Shown here: piece by piece, positions 43,935-53,717 of the stretch
How positions within the stretch are numbered: the stretch's first letter is position 1
Layout of the letters: the number at the start of each line of letters is the position of its first letter
Origin: Thiohalocapsa sp. PB-PSB1
GTDB taxonomy: Bacteria > Pseudomonadota > Gammaproteobacteria > Chromatiales > Chromatiaceae
Direction of reading: 5' to 3'
Length of the DNA: 64,000 nucleotides
Assembly: GCA_016745215.1 (NCBI GenBank)
Contig: CP050890.1
Location: 5,332,001 to 5,396,000, forward strand
Notes under the pieces: model-generated
The model's database searches: none
Seen by the model: the letters and a program-made list of their open reading frames with translations, nothing else
What the model was told of the DNA's origin: nothing
Translations under genes and position numbers: made by a program

Positions 43935-46808
43935 TCAGGCAAAGTATCGCGTTTCCCCAGGCCCGCGGATGTTGGATACACAGCGCCCACAGAGCTGCGG
44001 ATGTTCACCGTCCTGGCCCAAATCGGCACGATGATGCCAGCAGCGCACACACTTGCCATGGGCGCTGGCCATAACGCGGACCGCCAAGCCCGGAAGTTCC
44101 GTGTCTGCGGCGTCCTTGGGACGGGCGGTGAGCGGATGCACGCGCGCATCGGAGGTGATCAAAACAAAGCGTAATTCGTCGCCCAGGCGCTCTAAATTGG
44201 CCTGCAATGCCGGCGCGCAATACAGATCCAGCTCCGCGTCCAGTGCCGCGCCGATCAGGTCCTGGTTGCGAGCGATCTCGATCTGTTTGCCGACCGCGGT
44301 GCGGGCGGCCAGCACAGTGGCCCAAAAGTCGCGATCGAAGCCAGGCGGCGAAAGCTGAAATTCGCCCGGCCCTTGCTCCAGTCCGAACAGACCGTCGTAC
44401 CAGGTGGCGGTAAACACCGAATCATCCCGCGCGCCGGGGATATGTTGCCAGATCTCATCCGCGGTAAAGCTCAAAATCGGCGCCAGCCAGCGGCACATGG
44501 CTTCGATGATGTGATACATCGCCGTTTGGCAGGAACGTCTAGGCAGGCTGTCCGCGCGCGTCGTGTATTGCCGATCCTTGATCACATCCAGATAAAAGCC
44601 GCCCATGTCGACCACGCAAAACTGCTGAATACGGTGATAGATCAGATGGAATTGATAGTCTCGGTACGCGGCCACGATCTCCTGCTGCAATTGCAGGGCG
44701 CGGTCCACCGCCCAGCGATCCAGCGCGATCATGTCAGCGCCGGCAACCTGATGTTGCGCCGGATCGAAGCCATTCAGATTCGACAATAAAAAGCGCGCGG
44801 TATTGCGAATGCGTCGGTAGGCATCGGCGGTGCGCTTGAGGATTTCGTCGGAAACGGCCATTTCGCCGCGATAATCGGTCGCGGCAACCCAAAGCCGGAT
44901 GATATCCGCACCCAGGGTCTTGATCACATCCTGCGGATTGACGACATTGCCCAGGGACTTGGACATCTTGCGGCCGCTCTGATCGACGGTAAATCCATGC
45001 GTCAATACCTGCTTGTAGGGTGCACGATCCTGCATCGCCACCGATGTCAGCAACGAGGATTGAAACCAGCCACGGTGTTGGTCCGAGCCCTCCAGATACA
45101 GGTCGGCCGGCATATGCAGGGTATCGCGTTGCTGTAATACGCAGGCATGGGTGACGCCGGAGTCGAACCAAACATCCAGGGTATCTTGCACCTTGTCGTA
45201 TTCGCCGCCCTCGGACTCGCCGAGCAAATCCGGCGGTTGCAGTTCGAACCAGGCATCGATGCCCTGTTGTTCGATGCGCCCGGCGATCTGCTCGATCAAC
45301 TCGTCGGTGCGCGGATGCAGCGCCCCGGTCTCCTTATGTACCAACAGCGGAATCGGTACACCCCAGGTGCGTTGCCGTGAAATGCACCAATCCGGGCGGT
45401 TGCGCACCATGCCGTCGATGCGCGACTCACCCCAGTCTGGCATCCAACGCACCTGGCCGATTTCGCGTAATGCCGTATCTCTCAGGCGCGCCTGATCCAT
45501 GCTGACGAACCATTGCGGCGTGGCGCGAAAAATGATCGGCGTCTTGTGCCGCCAGCAGTGCGGATAGCTATGACGAAAGCGCGTGCTTAATAGCAATGCA
45601 CCACGCTCCTTCAGCGTCTCCACCACCCGCTCATTGGCTTGGAACACATTTTGACCAGCAAACAGCGGGGTGCCGGCCACAAACCGACCGTCGCCGCCCA
45701 CCGGATTGTCCACTTCGAGCTGATAGCGATTGCCGACGATATAGTCGTCCAAACCATGGCCAGGTGCCGTGTGCACCGCGCCAGTGCCGGCCTCCAGCGT
45801 CACATGCTCGCCAACGATGATCGGCACCTGACGCGCATAGAACGGGTGTTGCAATTGCAGCCCCTCGAAGTCCGTGCCGCGGCCATAGGCGATGACCCGA
45901 TAAGACTCGACACCCCAACGGTCCATGGTGTCCTTGAGCAGGCCCTCGGCCACCAGCAGCCGCTCCGGACTTGGCGCGGACCCGGTTGTGGCCGCCGTTT
46001 GCACCAGGGCATATTCCAATTCCGGATTCAACGCCACCGCCCGGTTGGCCGGCAATGTCCAGGGCGTCGTGGTCCAGATGACCACCGACAGCGGACCCTC
46101 GCCTTGCACATCGGGAACCGAGTGGCAGCGGGCGAACAGCGCTTTCTCGTCACAGACCGCGAAGCGCACGTCGATGGCCACGGACTCCTTATCGGCATAC
46201 TCGACCTCTGCCTCGGCCAATGCCGAGCCGCAGTCGATACACCAATGCACCGGTTTGGCGCCCTTGTGCACATGGCCACGAGCGATGATGCGGCCCAGGG
46301 CGCGGACGATACCCGCCTCGAAGCCGAAGTCCATCGTCAGATAAGGATGCTCCCAATCGCCGAATACGCCAAGGCGCTTGAAATCGCGCCGCTGGCCTTC
46401 CACCTGGCGCGCGGCATAGTCGCGGCAAGCCGCACGAAACTGGGCAGCAGAGATCTTCTGACCCGGCTTGCCCTTCTTTTTTTCCACCTGTAATTCGATC
46501 GGTAATCCGTGGCAATCCCAGCCTGGCACATAGGGGGCATCCAGGCCATCGAAGCCGCGCGATTTGACGATGATGTCTTTCAGCACCTTGTTCACGGCAT
46601 GCCCGATGTGAATGTCGCCATTCGCATATGGAGGGCCGTCGTGCAGGATGAAGGTGCCGGCCTCGCTGCCGGCGCGTGCGGCACGAATCTGGCTGTAGAT
46701 CTGTTGCTTTTCCCATCGCTTGAGCATTTCCGGCTCACGTTGCGCCAGATTGGCCTTCATCGGAAAGCCGGTCTTCGGTAGGTTAAGAGTCTGTTTGTAA
46801 TCGGTCAC
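43935..46808 (-). CDS. ileS: isoleucyl-tRNA synthetase
   Basis: A 957-residue class I synthetase. HIGH motif: PPYANGDIHIGHAVNK. KMSKS motif: GRKMSKSLGNVV. The C-terminal zinc ribbon (CVRCWHHRADLGQ ... CGRCVSNI) is the bacterial type. It charges tRNA-Ile with an editing domain in the middle (residues about 200-400). Co-directional with lspA. Confidence 0.97.
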   Translation of the reverse strand: MTDYKQTLNLPKTGFPMKANLAQREPEMLKRWEKQQIYSQIRAARAGSEAGTFILHDGPPYANGDIHIGHAVNKVLKDIIVKSRGFDGLDAPYVPGWDCHGLPIELQVEKKKGKPGQKISAAQFRAACRDYAARQVEGQRRDFKRLGVFGDWEHPYLTMDFGFEAGIVRALGRIIARGHVHKGAKPVHWCIDCGSALAEAEVEYADKESVAIDVRFAVCDEKALFARCHSVPDVQGEGPLSVVIWTTTPWTLPANRAVALNPELEYALVQTAATTGSAPSPERLLVAEGLLKDTMDRWGVESYRVIAYGRGTDFEGLQLQHPFYARQVPIIVGEHVTLEAGTGAVHTAPGHGLDDYIVGNRYQLEVDNPVGGDGRFVAGTPLFAGQNVFQANERVVETLKERGALLLSTRFRHSYPHCWRHKTPIIFRATPQWFVSMDQARLRDTALREIGQVRWMPDWGESRIDGMVRNRPDWCISRQRTWGVPIPLLVHKETGALHPRTDELIEQIAGRIEQQGIDAWFELQPPDLLGESEGGEYDKVQDTLDVWFDSGVTHACVLQQRDTLHMPADLYLEGSDQHRGWFQSSLLTSVAMQDRAPYKQVLTHGFTVDQSGRKMSKSLGNVVNPQDVIKTLGADIIRLWVAATDYRGEMAVSDEILKRTADAYRRIRNTARFLLSNLNGFDPAQHQVAGADMIALDRWAVDRALQLQQEIVAAYRDYQFHLIYHRIQQFCVVDMGGFYLDVIKDRQYTTRADSLPRRSCQTAMYHIIEAMCRWLAPILSFTADEIWQHIPGARDDSVFTATWYDGLFGLEQGPGEFQLSPPGFDRDFWATVLAARTAVGKQIEIARNQDLIGAALDAELDLYCAPALQANLERLGDELRFVLITSDARVHPLTARPKDAADTELPGLAVRVMASAHGKCVRCWHHRADLGQDGEHPQLCGRCVSNIRGPGETRYFA

Positions 46809-47251
46809 GGCTTTAGGCTTCCAGGGAGTGCTGCGGGGCGCTGTCCGCTCATCGAGCGCCAGGTATCAGGGTACCAAAGTCCGCGGCCTGGCGTTGGTGT
46901 CAAGTAAGGCAAGGGCCAAGAAATAACCCGCACGTTGTCGCGGATGGAAGCCTGCCCAGGCAGGTTGTCGAACACAATTTGCTCTCTATCTGGGGCAATA
47001 CCCGGCCCGACCTCTAAGGTCATCCAGGTAACCAAGGAATGACACCATGGAAAATACCAATACAAATTACGCAGATTATTTGCTTGGCATTACCCAAAGA
47101 CTGAACTAAATTGTCGGTATTGCTGCGGTGCACAAAAAATGCGATCGGATTGGCTAATATGCAGGCCAACCGAATCGTTCGACGCACGGGAGGACAAGGT
47201 CCGCAGTGTTGTAAACAAAACTGGGGAAATCACCCAAGGAGTATATGATCC
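46809..47251. other. intergenic region between ileS and mqo
   Basis: Divergent promoter region. It carries the putative 20-codon frame at 47047-47109 and nothing else that I can support. No repeat family seen elsewhere in the window is evident here. Confidence 0.5.
47047..47109 (+). CDS. putative 20-residue leader peptide upstream of mqo
   Basis: AAGGA about 10 nt before ATG 47047, then a short frame MENTNTNYADYLLGITQRLN and TAA at 47107-47109. It is too short to judge by coding statistics. It may be a leader peptide or a small protein, or may be chance. Confidence 0.3.
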   Translation: MENTNTNYADYLLGITQRLN

Positions 47252-48736
47252 ATGACAGTGTCCACCCGTTATGACTGTATCGTCGTCGGTGGCGGCGTGA
47301 GCGGCACCGCGCTACTCTACCAACTGGCCCGTTTCACCAACCTGAAGCATCTGTTGCTGGCGGAGAAATCCAACCGCCCAGCACAAGCCAACTCGCATGC
47401 CTGCAACAACAGTCAAACCCTGCGCCACGGCGACATCGAGAGCGAACGCAAGTTGGACCAAGCGCTTGCGGTCAAACGCTCGACTTCCATGCTGATCAAC
47501 TATGCCAGCAAACGTCCGGCACACGAGCGCGACCAGATCCTCCACCGTATGCCAAGGATGTTACTCGGCATCGGTGAGCGCGAGTGCGATTCCATCCGCC
47601 AGCGCTACCAAACCTTCCGGCATGCCTATCCGGACATGCAATTATTCGATCGCCAGGATATCGCCGATATCGAACCCAACGTGGCTCTGGTAGACGGTAC
47701 CTGGCGCCATGACCAGATCCTCGCCCTCGGCACCCCGAACGCCTACTCCGCGGTGGACTTCCAGGCACTGTCGGAATCCTTCTCCGGCCAATGTGTGCGC
47801 ATGGATCGGGACACCAAGCGCTATGCAGACAAGCAAGTCACTCAACTTTACAGCACCGAGGTATCGAGTATTCGCAAACAAGCCGGCGACTATGTTTTGA
47901 CCACCAACCGTGGCCCGCTGCGGGCGCGCTCGGTGGTGGTGTGCGCCAGTGGTGATTCGCTGCCGATGGCACAATCCATGGGGCTTGGACTCGACTACGC
48001 CTGCCTACCCGTGACCAACGCCTTCTTCCTGGCCCCCGAGGCGCTGAACGGCAAGGTATACCGATTGCACAACCCGAGACTACCTTTCACGGCAATGCAC
48101 GGCGACCGCGACATCAAGCAGCATGCCAAGACGCGCTTCGGTCCGAGCGCGCTTCTTCTGCCTCTATCCCAGCTAGCTCGATCCTGCCCCCCGCGCGGTT
48201 CTCGCCAACGCCGACGCATCGACCGCAATCTAGCCGCAACCCTGTGGGATCTATTCCAGGTCGGTGAAATTCGCGATCACACGCTGCGTAATCTGCTGTA
48301 TCGGGTACCCATTCTGAACCGGCGCCTGTTCGTACGGGAAGTGCAGCAGATCGTGCCGGATATCCAGGCCCGGGACATCGAATACGCTGAGCAGCTCGGC
48401 GGTATCCGCGCGCAGGTCATCGACCGCGAGGCCGGCAAATTAACCATGGGCGAAGTCAGGATCAGCGACGGCCAGGGCGTCATTTTCAACCTGACCTCAT
48501 TGTCCGGCGGCAGCGGCTGTCTTGGCGATGCCGAACGGGACATGCGTCTGGTGACCGAACAACTCGGCGCGCGCATCGATTGGGACGCCTTCGAGCATGA
48601 ATTGCTGACCAACGAAGACAGCCGAGAGGCGCCGCTCAGCGCATTTCCAAGCTCCGGCAGGGAACGCGAGCCAGCTTCCTGTAATGGGCATCCAAACAAA
48701 GTCTGGACACCGGCGCGGATTGAACTGGGGGTGTAA
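47252..48736 (+). CDS. mqo: malate:quinone oxidoreductase
   Basis: A 494-residue FAD enzyme. The N-terminal FAD fold is CIVVGGGVSGTALLYQLARF. Family blocks include NSHACNNSQTLRHGDIE and AMHGDRDIKQHAKTRFGPSA. It oxidises malate to oxaloacetate and reduces quinone at the membrane. A strong AAGGAG sits 10 nt upstream of the ATG. Confidence 0.92.
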   Translation: MTVSTRYDCIVVGGGVSGTALLYQLARFTNLKHLLLAEKSNRPAQANSHACNNSQTLRHGDIESERKLDQALAVKRSTSMLINYASKRPAHERDQILHRMPRMLLGIGERECDSIRQRYQTFRHAYPDMQLFDRQDIADIEPNVALVDGTWRHDQILALGTPNAYSAVDFQALSESFSGQCVRMDRDTKRYADKQVTQLYSTEVSSIRKQAGDYVLTTNRGPLRARSVVVCASGDSLPMAQSMGLGLDYACLPVTNAFFLAPEALNGKVYRLHNPRLPFTAMHGDRDIKQHAKTRFGPSALLLPLSQLARSCPPRGSRQRRRIDRNLAATLWDLFQVGEIRDHTLRNLLYRVPILNRRLFVREVQQIVPDIQARDIEYAEQLGGIRAQVIDREAGKLTMGEVRISDGQGVIFNLTSLSGGSGCLGDAERDMRLVTEQLGARIDWDAFEHELLTNEDSREAPLSAFPSSGREREPASCNGHPNKVWTPARIELGV

Positions 48737-49083
48737 CGATTACCGGAACGAAAGCGCACGCCAAGGCCATTCAGATTCGTTCCGGCGAACATCGCCCACC
48801 GACGCATGTCATTCCACAGGGGCAAGGCCTCAAACTACTGTGTATCAGGCAGAGGCATGTTACGAAGGCGACAGCATCCCTTCGAGCAGCACGTCCGATA
48901 CCAATGGTGCTGCCTGCGTAAAATATTCAGCCATTCGACCAGAATGAAGTTCGATTCATATTCTTTGAAGGCAGAGCCCAGCAAACATCCGCTCGGTTAA
49001 ACAAGAAGACAGTAGGCTACGAGCCTTTCTCCCGGGAAAGGCGCGGCGCTCGTGCCCGCTCCGCTGGCATCATTTGCCGGATC
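48737..49083. repeat. dispersed repeat blocks matching 8.0-8.36 kb
   Basis: GGTGCTGCCTGCGTAAAATA and GAAGTTCGATTCATATTC, TTGAAGGCAGAGCCCAG (about 48907-48983), and TTTCTCCCGGGAAAGG with CATCATTTGCCGG (about 49023-49080), match blocks at 8020-8106 and 8285-8360. Here the second block runs into an IS5-family transposase fragment, so both may be flanks of one decayed IS type. No gene before 49075. Confidence 0.5.
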
Positions 49084-49545
49084 GCCCGCAAGCACGAGAA
49101 GGATCGCAAGTTGCTGCTAGACGCAAGCCGTTGGACGTGGTGCTGATGTTCAAGGTTCTGGTCCTGCAGTCGCTCTACAACCTGGCCGACGAGGCGATCG
49201 AGTATCGAATCCGCGACCGGCTCTCGTTCATGCGCTTTCTCGGCCTCGAGATGTGCGACAACGTGCCCGATGGCACCAGGGTGTGGCGGTTTCGCGAGCG
49301 ACTCGAGGCGTTGGAGTTGATCAAGCCGCGGTTTGATCGCTTTGGCGATCACCTGGCGCAGGCCGGGTTGCAAGCGCGCAACGGGCAAATCAGCGACGCC
49401 TCGATCGTCCGCGTGCCGATCCAGCGCAACAGCCGCGATGAGAACCGTCGCATTAATGTGGGCGAGGTGCCCGAGGACTGGGATGAGCACAAGCGCCGGC
49501 AGAAGGATACCGATGCCCGCTGGAACAAGAAGCACGGCAAGAGAT
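49075..49545 (+). pseudogene. IS5-family transposase, N-terminal fragment
   Basis: RKPLDVVLMFKVLVLQSLYN, LRADEAIEYRIRDRLSFMRF-like text (here LADEAIEYRIRDRLSFMRFL), then PDGTRVWRFRERLEA and NGQISDASIVRVPIQRN are the N-terminal half of IS5 (DUF772) transposases. The sequence stops making sense after KKHGK near 49545, so the DDE core is missing. Confidence 0.75.
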
Positions 49546-49854
49546 CCTTCATCTTCTTATGATCAACTGGTTTCTCAGTCGATCCATCTTGCTCTGCGTT
49601 TCATCGTGCATTCAGCCGCTTTGCGTTCGGACCAATACATTGATCACCCTCTGATAGTCGACCCAAAAGGCTTCTCAGCGCTCTTCAACCACGCGTGTCG
49701 ATGGGATTGCATTGCTGGCGGTCGGCTCTGCGTACTTCAGCTCGTGCGGTTGAACTTCCTATCCATTTTGCGTCTCTGCGATGAGTACATGTCTAAGCCG
49801 GTGCAAGTGAAGCGGTTTGTCGCCCTTGAACCTTGGATGGGGAGATCGTTTCAG
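49546..49854. repeat. left boundary and leader of the tandem array
   Basis: From about 49674 (GCGCTCTTCAACCACGCGTG) the sequence matches the spacers that precede every array unit: CATTGCTGGCGGTCGG, TGCGGTTGAACTTC, GCGTCTCTGCGATGAGTA and CCGGTGCAAGTGAAGCGGTT. No gene is supported. Confidence 0.5.
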
Positions 49855-50907
49855 CTATCCTTCTTGCTGTCTCAACAGATCTTTGAGTCGTCGAAGTTCT
49901 TCAGCGCTCAGTCCGCGCAGCCGCTCCTCGGGCGCTAGCCCGCGCAACCGTTCCTCTGGCGGCAGTCTGCGCAAAAGCTCCTCTGGCGGCAATCCGCGCA
50001 GTCGCTCCTCTGGCGGCAATCCGCGCAAAAGCTCCTCTGGCGGCAGTCCGCGCAGCCGCTCCTCTGGCGGCAATCCGCGCAGCCGCTCCTCGGGCGGCAA
50101 TCCGCGCAGGCGCTCCTCTGGTGGCAATCCGCGCAGGCGCTCCTCGGGCGACATGCGCTCCAGGAAGGCTTGTCGTTGGTCATCGGTCATATCGTCCATG
50201 ATGTGCTCGAGGCTCTCGCGCATGAAATCGGCCATGGTGTAGGGCATGTCGGGAATCTCCAGCTTGTAGCGAAGGTAAAGCTCATAAAGCAGTCGTTCGG
50301 CCTCGGGTCGGTACCCCTGATAGTGCCGGGCGCCGTGTCGGACACGCTCGATGTCGGCGCTGAACAGTTCCCAAGGTGCGTTGCGCCGGTGTTTGGCGAT
50401 GTTGCCGAGAACGATCAGACGGATATCGTGCAGGCCCCAGCGCAGGTCGAAGACGCCATCGAGTCCGGTCGGGCGGCAGTCTGCCCGGCGGCATAGCCCT
50501 TTGGGATGACGTGTGGCGACAGCGTAGAGCTGAAAATCGGTCTCGGGCGGTAACCGCGAGCCGGAAGCATCGGCCGCGTCGCCTTCTGTTGCCACTGCGG
50601 GGGTGGCGTTGAGCTTGCGGTAGTTAACGTAATGGCCGATCAGCTCGTCCAACGCCCAGGCGTCGAGCGCCTCGTGCCGGGACTTGTAGGTCAGCAGATT
50701 GTGCGCGCGCAGTCCCTGCAGGCCGTCCGGCAATTGGATCGAGCGGGTTGGGATTGCGGTCTGCTGTCGTTCGATAATGACCACATCGAGCAATTGACTG
50801 GTCAACGCCAGCTCCTTTTCCAGCTCGACCCGCCAACCGCTGTCGGCAAACAGATCGGTGAGGCCGATGCCGAATAATCAGTGCCATTGACGTCGATTCT
50901 CTGTCAT
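49855..50907 (-). pseudogene. array copy 1: Rpn/PD-(D/E)XK-like protein with 9 nonapeptide repeats, nonsense codon
   Basis: The same gene as array copies 2-6, but codon 10 is TGA (50878-50880) where the others have CGA (WHRLFG). Translation could restart at 50805 (MTSQLLDVVIIE), removing much of the putative nuclease core. The C-terminal tail carries nine 27-bp repeats of PPEERLRGL type, the most in the array, with variants PPEELLRGL and PPEELLRRL. The extra, divergent repeats suggest it is the oldest or least homogenised copy. Confidence 0.65.
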
Positions 50908-51038
50908 CAGGTCTGTCGCTCGGGCATGTTTCACGGCGGATAACCTTGGCCGTGCGGATTCTCTGTCGTCAACCGACTGGCATAGCGTTTTTGTCAGTGA
51001 CCATTTTACGGCCTTGATCATAATCTGGTCTATCCCGG

Positions 51039-51475
51039 TTAAACTTGCAGGTGCGCCGGTGCGCGTGCCGGCAGGTTGGCGGCGTCGGCGACGGCCTCCA
51101 GTCGGCGCCAGATCGCGCTCAGCCGTTCCCCCAACCGCTCCGGCGGTTGCGCCTCGCCGCGCTCAAGATCGAACGGGTGATACGCCTCGCCGAGGGCGCG
51201 CATTAACGTCTCGCCCTCCTCCTGGCGCGCCTGCGCTTGATCGCGCTCGCACAACGCGCGCGCCCAGCGCTGCAGCTGCAGGGCTTCCTGGATGCGCTGG
51301 GCAACGGCGGGGGTCGCCCCGGGCCGTGGCGTTGCCGGCGCTAGGCCTGTTCGGCCTGGCGCTCCCTCTGCCGCTGCACCTCAGCGGCAAGCCACCACGG
51401 CATCCGCCTCGCGCACGGCCCGTGCCAGTGACAGACCGGTCGCCTTGCCCACCTCGTGACGCTCTTCAACCACGC
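51039..51475 (-). pseudogene. DUF6399-type transposase fragment between copies 1 and 2
   Basis: Reverse reading: EVGKATGLSLARAVREADAV (51470 side), then ALCERDQAQARQEEGETLMR, ALGEAYHPFDLERGEAQPPE, RLGERLSAIWRRLEAVADAA, ending LPARAPAHLQV at 51039 where the unit joins the next upstream region. The same fragment recurs in later spacers. Confidence 0.6.
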
Positions 51476-51827
51476 GTGTTGATGGGTTGCATTGCTGGCG
51501 GTCAGCCCCGCATGCTTCGGCCTGTGCGGTTGAACTTCTTATCCGTGTGATAGACATGGAAATTACGCCTGATCAATCCAGGAATTTCAGATTAGCGGCT
51601 GACTGACTTTCTACTATTGAATAGGTTCCTAAACAGCTCCTGAGGGAGCTACCTTCGTAGAATATCAAGCTCTTCACACAGGATTAAGTTTGATTCACCG
51701 CAGAGAAGATGGTGCATTAGACTTAGCCCTTTTGCGCCCTCTGCGTTTCTGCGATGAGTAAATGTCAAAGCCGGTGCAAGTGAAACGGTTTGTCGCCCTT
51801 GAACCTTGGATGGGGAGATCGTTTCAG
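51476..51827. repeat. array leader segment before copy 2
   Basis: Conserved spacer shared by the units: CATTGCTGGCGGTCAGCCCC, CTGATCAATCCAGGAATTTC, GGAGCTACCTTCGTAGAATA, TTAAGTTTGATTCACCGCAG, TGCGTTTCTGCGATGAGTAA and the CCGGTGCAAGTGAAACGGTT block next to the gene end. Contains the CTCTGCG-type repeat. No gene. Confidence 0.5.
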
Positions 51828-52826
51828 CTATCCTTCTTGCTGTCTCAACAGATCTTTAAGTCGTCGAAGTTCTTCAGCGCTCAGTCCGCGCAGCCGTTCC
51901 TCTGGCAGCAATCCGCGCAGCCGCTCCTCGGGCGGCAATCCGCGCAGTCGCTCCTCTGGCGGCAATCCGCGCAGGCGCTCCTCGGGCGGTAGCCCGCGCA
52001 GCCGCTCCTCTGGCGGCAATCCGCGCAGGCGCTCCTCTGGCGGCAATCCGCGCAGGCGCTCCTCTGGCGACATGCGCTCCAGGAAGGCTTGTCGTTGGTC
52101 ATCGGTCATATCGTCCATGATGTGCTCGAGGCTCTCACGCATGAAATCGGCCATGGTGTAGGGCATGTCGGGAATCTCCAGCTTGTAGCGAAGGTAAAGC
52201 TCATAAAGCAGTCGTTCGGCCTCGGGTCGGTACCCCTGATAGTGCCGGGCGCCGTGTCGGACACGCTCGATGTCGGCGCTGAACAGTTCCCAAGGTGCGT
52301 TGCGCCGGTGTTTGGCGATGTTGCCGAGAACGATCAGGCGGATATCGTGCAGGCCCCAGCGCAGGTCGAAGACGCCATCGAGCCCGGTCGGGCGGCAGTC
52401 TGCCCGGCGGCATAGCCCTTTGGGATGACGTGTGGCGACAGCGTAGAGCTGAAAATCGGTCTCGGGCGGTAACCGCGAGCCGGAAGCATCGGCCGCGTCG
52501 CCTTCTGTTGCCACTGCGGGGGTGGCGTTGAGCTTGCGGTAGTTAACGTAATGGCCGATCAGCTCGTCCAACGCCCAGGCGTCGAGCGCCTCGTGCCGGG
52601 ACTTGTAGGTCAGCAGATTGTGCGCGCGCAGTCCCTGCAGGCCGTCCGGCAATTGGATCGAGCGGGTTGGGATTGCGGTCTGCTGTCGTTCGATAATGAC
52701 CACATCGAGCAATTGACTGGTCAACGCCAGCTCCTTTTCCAGCTCGACCCGCCAACCGCTGTCGGCAAACAGGTCGGTGAGGCCGATGCCGAATAATCGG
52801 TGCCATTGACGTCGGTTCTCTGTCAT
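51828..52826 (-). CDS. array copy 2: Rpn/PD-(D/E)XK-like protein with 7 nonapeptide repeats
   Basis: A 332-residue protein. Residues 1-60 (MTENRRQWHRLFGIGLTDLF ... VELEKELALTSQLLDVVIIE) have the layout of a PD-(D/E)XK nuclease-like domain, with acidic residues in ELEKEL and LLDVVIIE. HNLLTYKSRHEALDAWALDE and HYVNYRK follow. The middle (FDLRWGLHDIRLIVLGNIAK) is alpha/beta. The C-terminus is MSPEERLRGL, five PPEERLRGL units, LPEERLRGL and SAEELRRLKDLLRQQEG. Similar proteins with Pro-Glu-Glu-Arg-Leu repeats occur in bacteria with many Rpn-like genes. The activity is not proven; no canonical ExK is obvious. ATG at 52826 is taken as start, with a weak site. Confidence 0.7.
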   Translation of the reverse strand: MTENRRQWHRLFGIGLTDLFADSGWRVELEKELALTSQLLDVVIIERQQTAIPTRSIQLPDGLQGLRAHNLLTYKSRHEALDAWALDELIGHYVNYRKLNATPAVATEGDAADASGSRLPPETDFQLYAVATRHPKGLCRRADCRPTGLDGVFDLRWGLHDIRLIVLGNIAKHRRNAPWELFSADIERVRHGARHYQGYRPEAERLLYELYLRYKLEIPDMPYTMADFMRESLEHIMDDMTDDQRQAFLERMSPEERLRGLPPEERLRGLPPEERLRGLPPEERLRGLPPEERLRGLPPEERLRGLLPEERLRGLSAEELRRLKDLLRQQEG

Positions 52827-52957
52827 CAGGTCTGTCGCTCGGGCATGTTTCACGGCGGATAACCTTGGCCGGGCGGATTCTCTGTCGTCAACCGACTGGC
52901 ATGGCGTTTTTGTCAGTGACCATTTTACGGCCTTGATCATAATCTGGTCTATCCCGG

Positions 52958-53260
52958 TCAAACTTGCAGGTGCGCCGGTGCGCGTGCCGGCAGGTTGGCG
53001 GCGTCGGCGACGGCCTCCAGTCGGCGCCAGATCGCGCTCGCACGACGCGCGCGCCCAGCGCTGCAGGACTTCCCGGATGCGCTGGGCAAAGGCGGGGGGT
53101 CGCCCCAGGCCATCGCGTTGCCGGCGGTAGGCCTGTTCGGCTTCGCGCTCCCTATGCCGCTGCACCTCGGCGGCAGCCACCACGGCATCCGGCTCGCGCA
53201 CGGCCCGTGCCAGTGACAGACCAGTCGCCTTGCCCACCTCGTGACGCTCTTCAACCACGC
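52958..53260 (-). pseudogene. DUF6399-type transposase fragment between copies 2 and 3
   Basis: The same fragment as in the previous spacer, but with an internal deletion of about 120 bp that joins the GRARRAS text to AIWRRLEAVADAANLPARAP. It ends at the same AHLQV junction. Confidence 0.55.
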
Positions 53261-53717
53261 GTGTTGAGTTGACGGGTTGCATTGCTGGCGGTCAGCCCCG
53301 CGTGCTTCTTTTCGCGCGGTTGAACTTCTTATCCGTATGATAGATAAGGAAATTACGCCTGATCAATCCAAGAATTACAGATTAGCGGCTGACTGACTTT
53401 CTACTATTGAATAGGTTCCTAAACAGTTCCTAAGGGAGCTACCTTCGTAGAATGTCAATCTACTCACACAGGATTAAGTTTGATTCACCGCAGAGAGGAT
53501 GGTGCATTAGACCTAGCCCCTAGCGCGCTTTGCGTCTCTGCGATGAGTAATGTCTAAGCCGGTGCAAGTGAAGCGGTTTGTCGCCCTTGAACCTTGGATG
53601 GGGAGATCGTTTTATAGTCCTCTCACGTGATATCAAAACTGTCCCTTTCGTTTAAGGCCAGCACTCACGCATCAAAAACAAAAGGGCATATCTGGTTATC
53701 ATGTTGCGTGACTATAG
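53261..53717. repeat. array leader segment before copy 3, with a 107-bp insertion
   Basis: The usual leader is present, but GGGGAGATCGTTT is followed by about 107 bp (53612-53718) that no other unit has. It is bounded by TATAGTCCTCTCACG and CGTGACTATA, inverted ends of a small insertion; the gene's stop codon (CTA) begins at 53718 at its right edge. Confidence 0.55.

Noticed and set aside
48743..48775. Inverted repeat CCGGAACGAA / TTCGTTCCGG after mqo as a terminator
   Set aside because: The stem is good but the loop is long and no T-tract follows; left unassigned.
49900..50160. Regular 27-bp repeats in the array, considered as a CRISPR array
   Set aside because: There are no spacers; the units are contiguous and encode PPEERLRGL in frame at the end of a gene. 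No cas genes are present.
51828..53282. A 484-codon reading of array copy 2 that includes the upstream transposase text
   Set aside because: The upstream part is in a frame different from the real transposase reading; the fusion exists only because no stop intervenes. The ATG at 52826 is used by analogy with all other copies.
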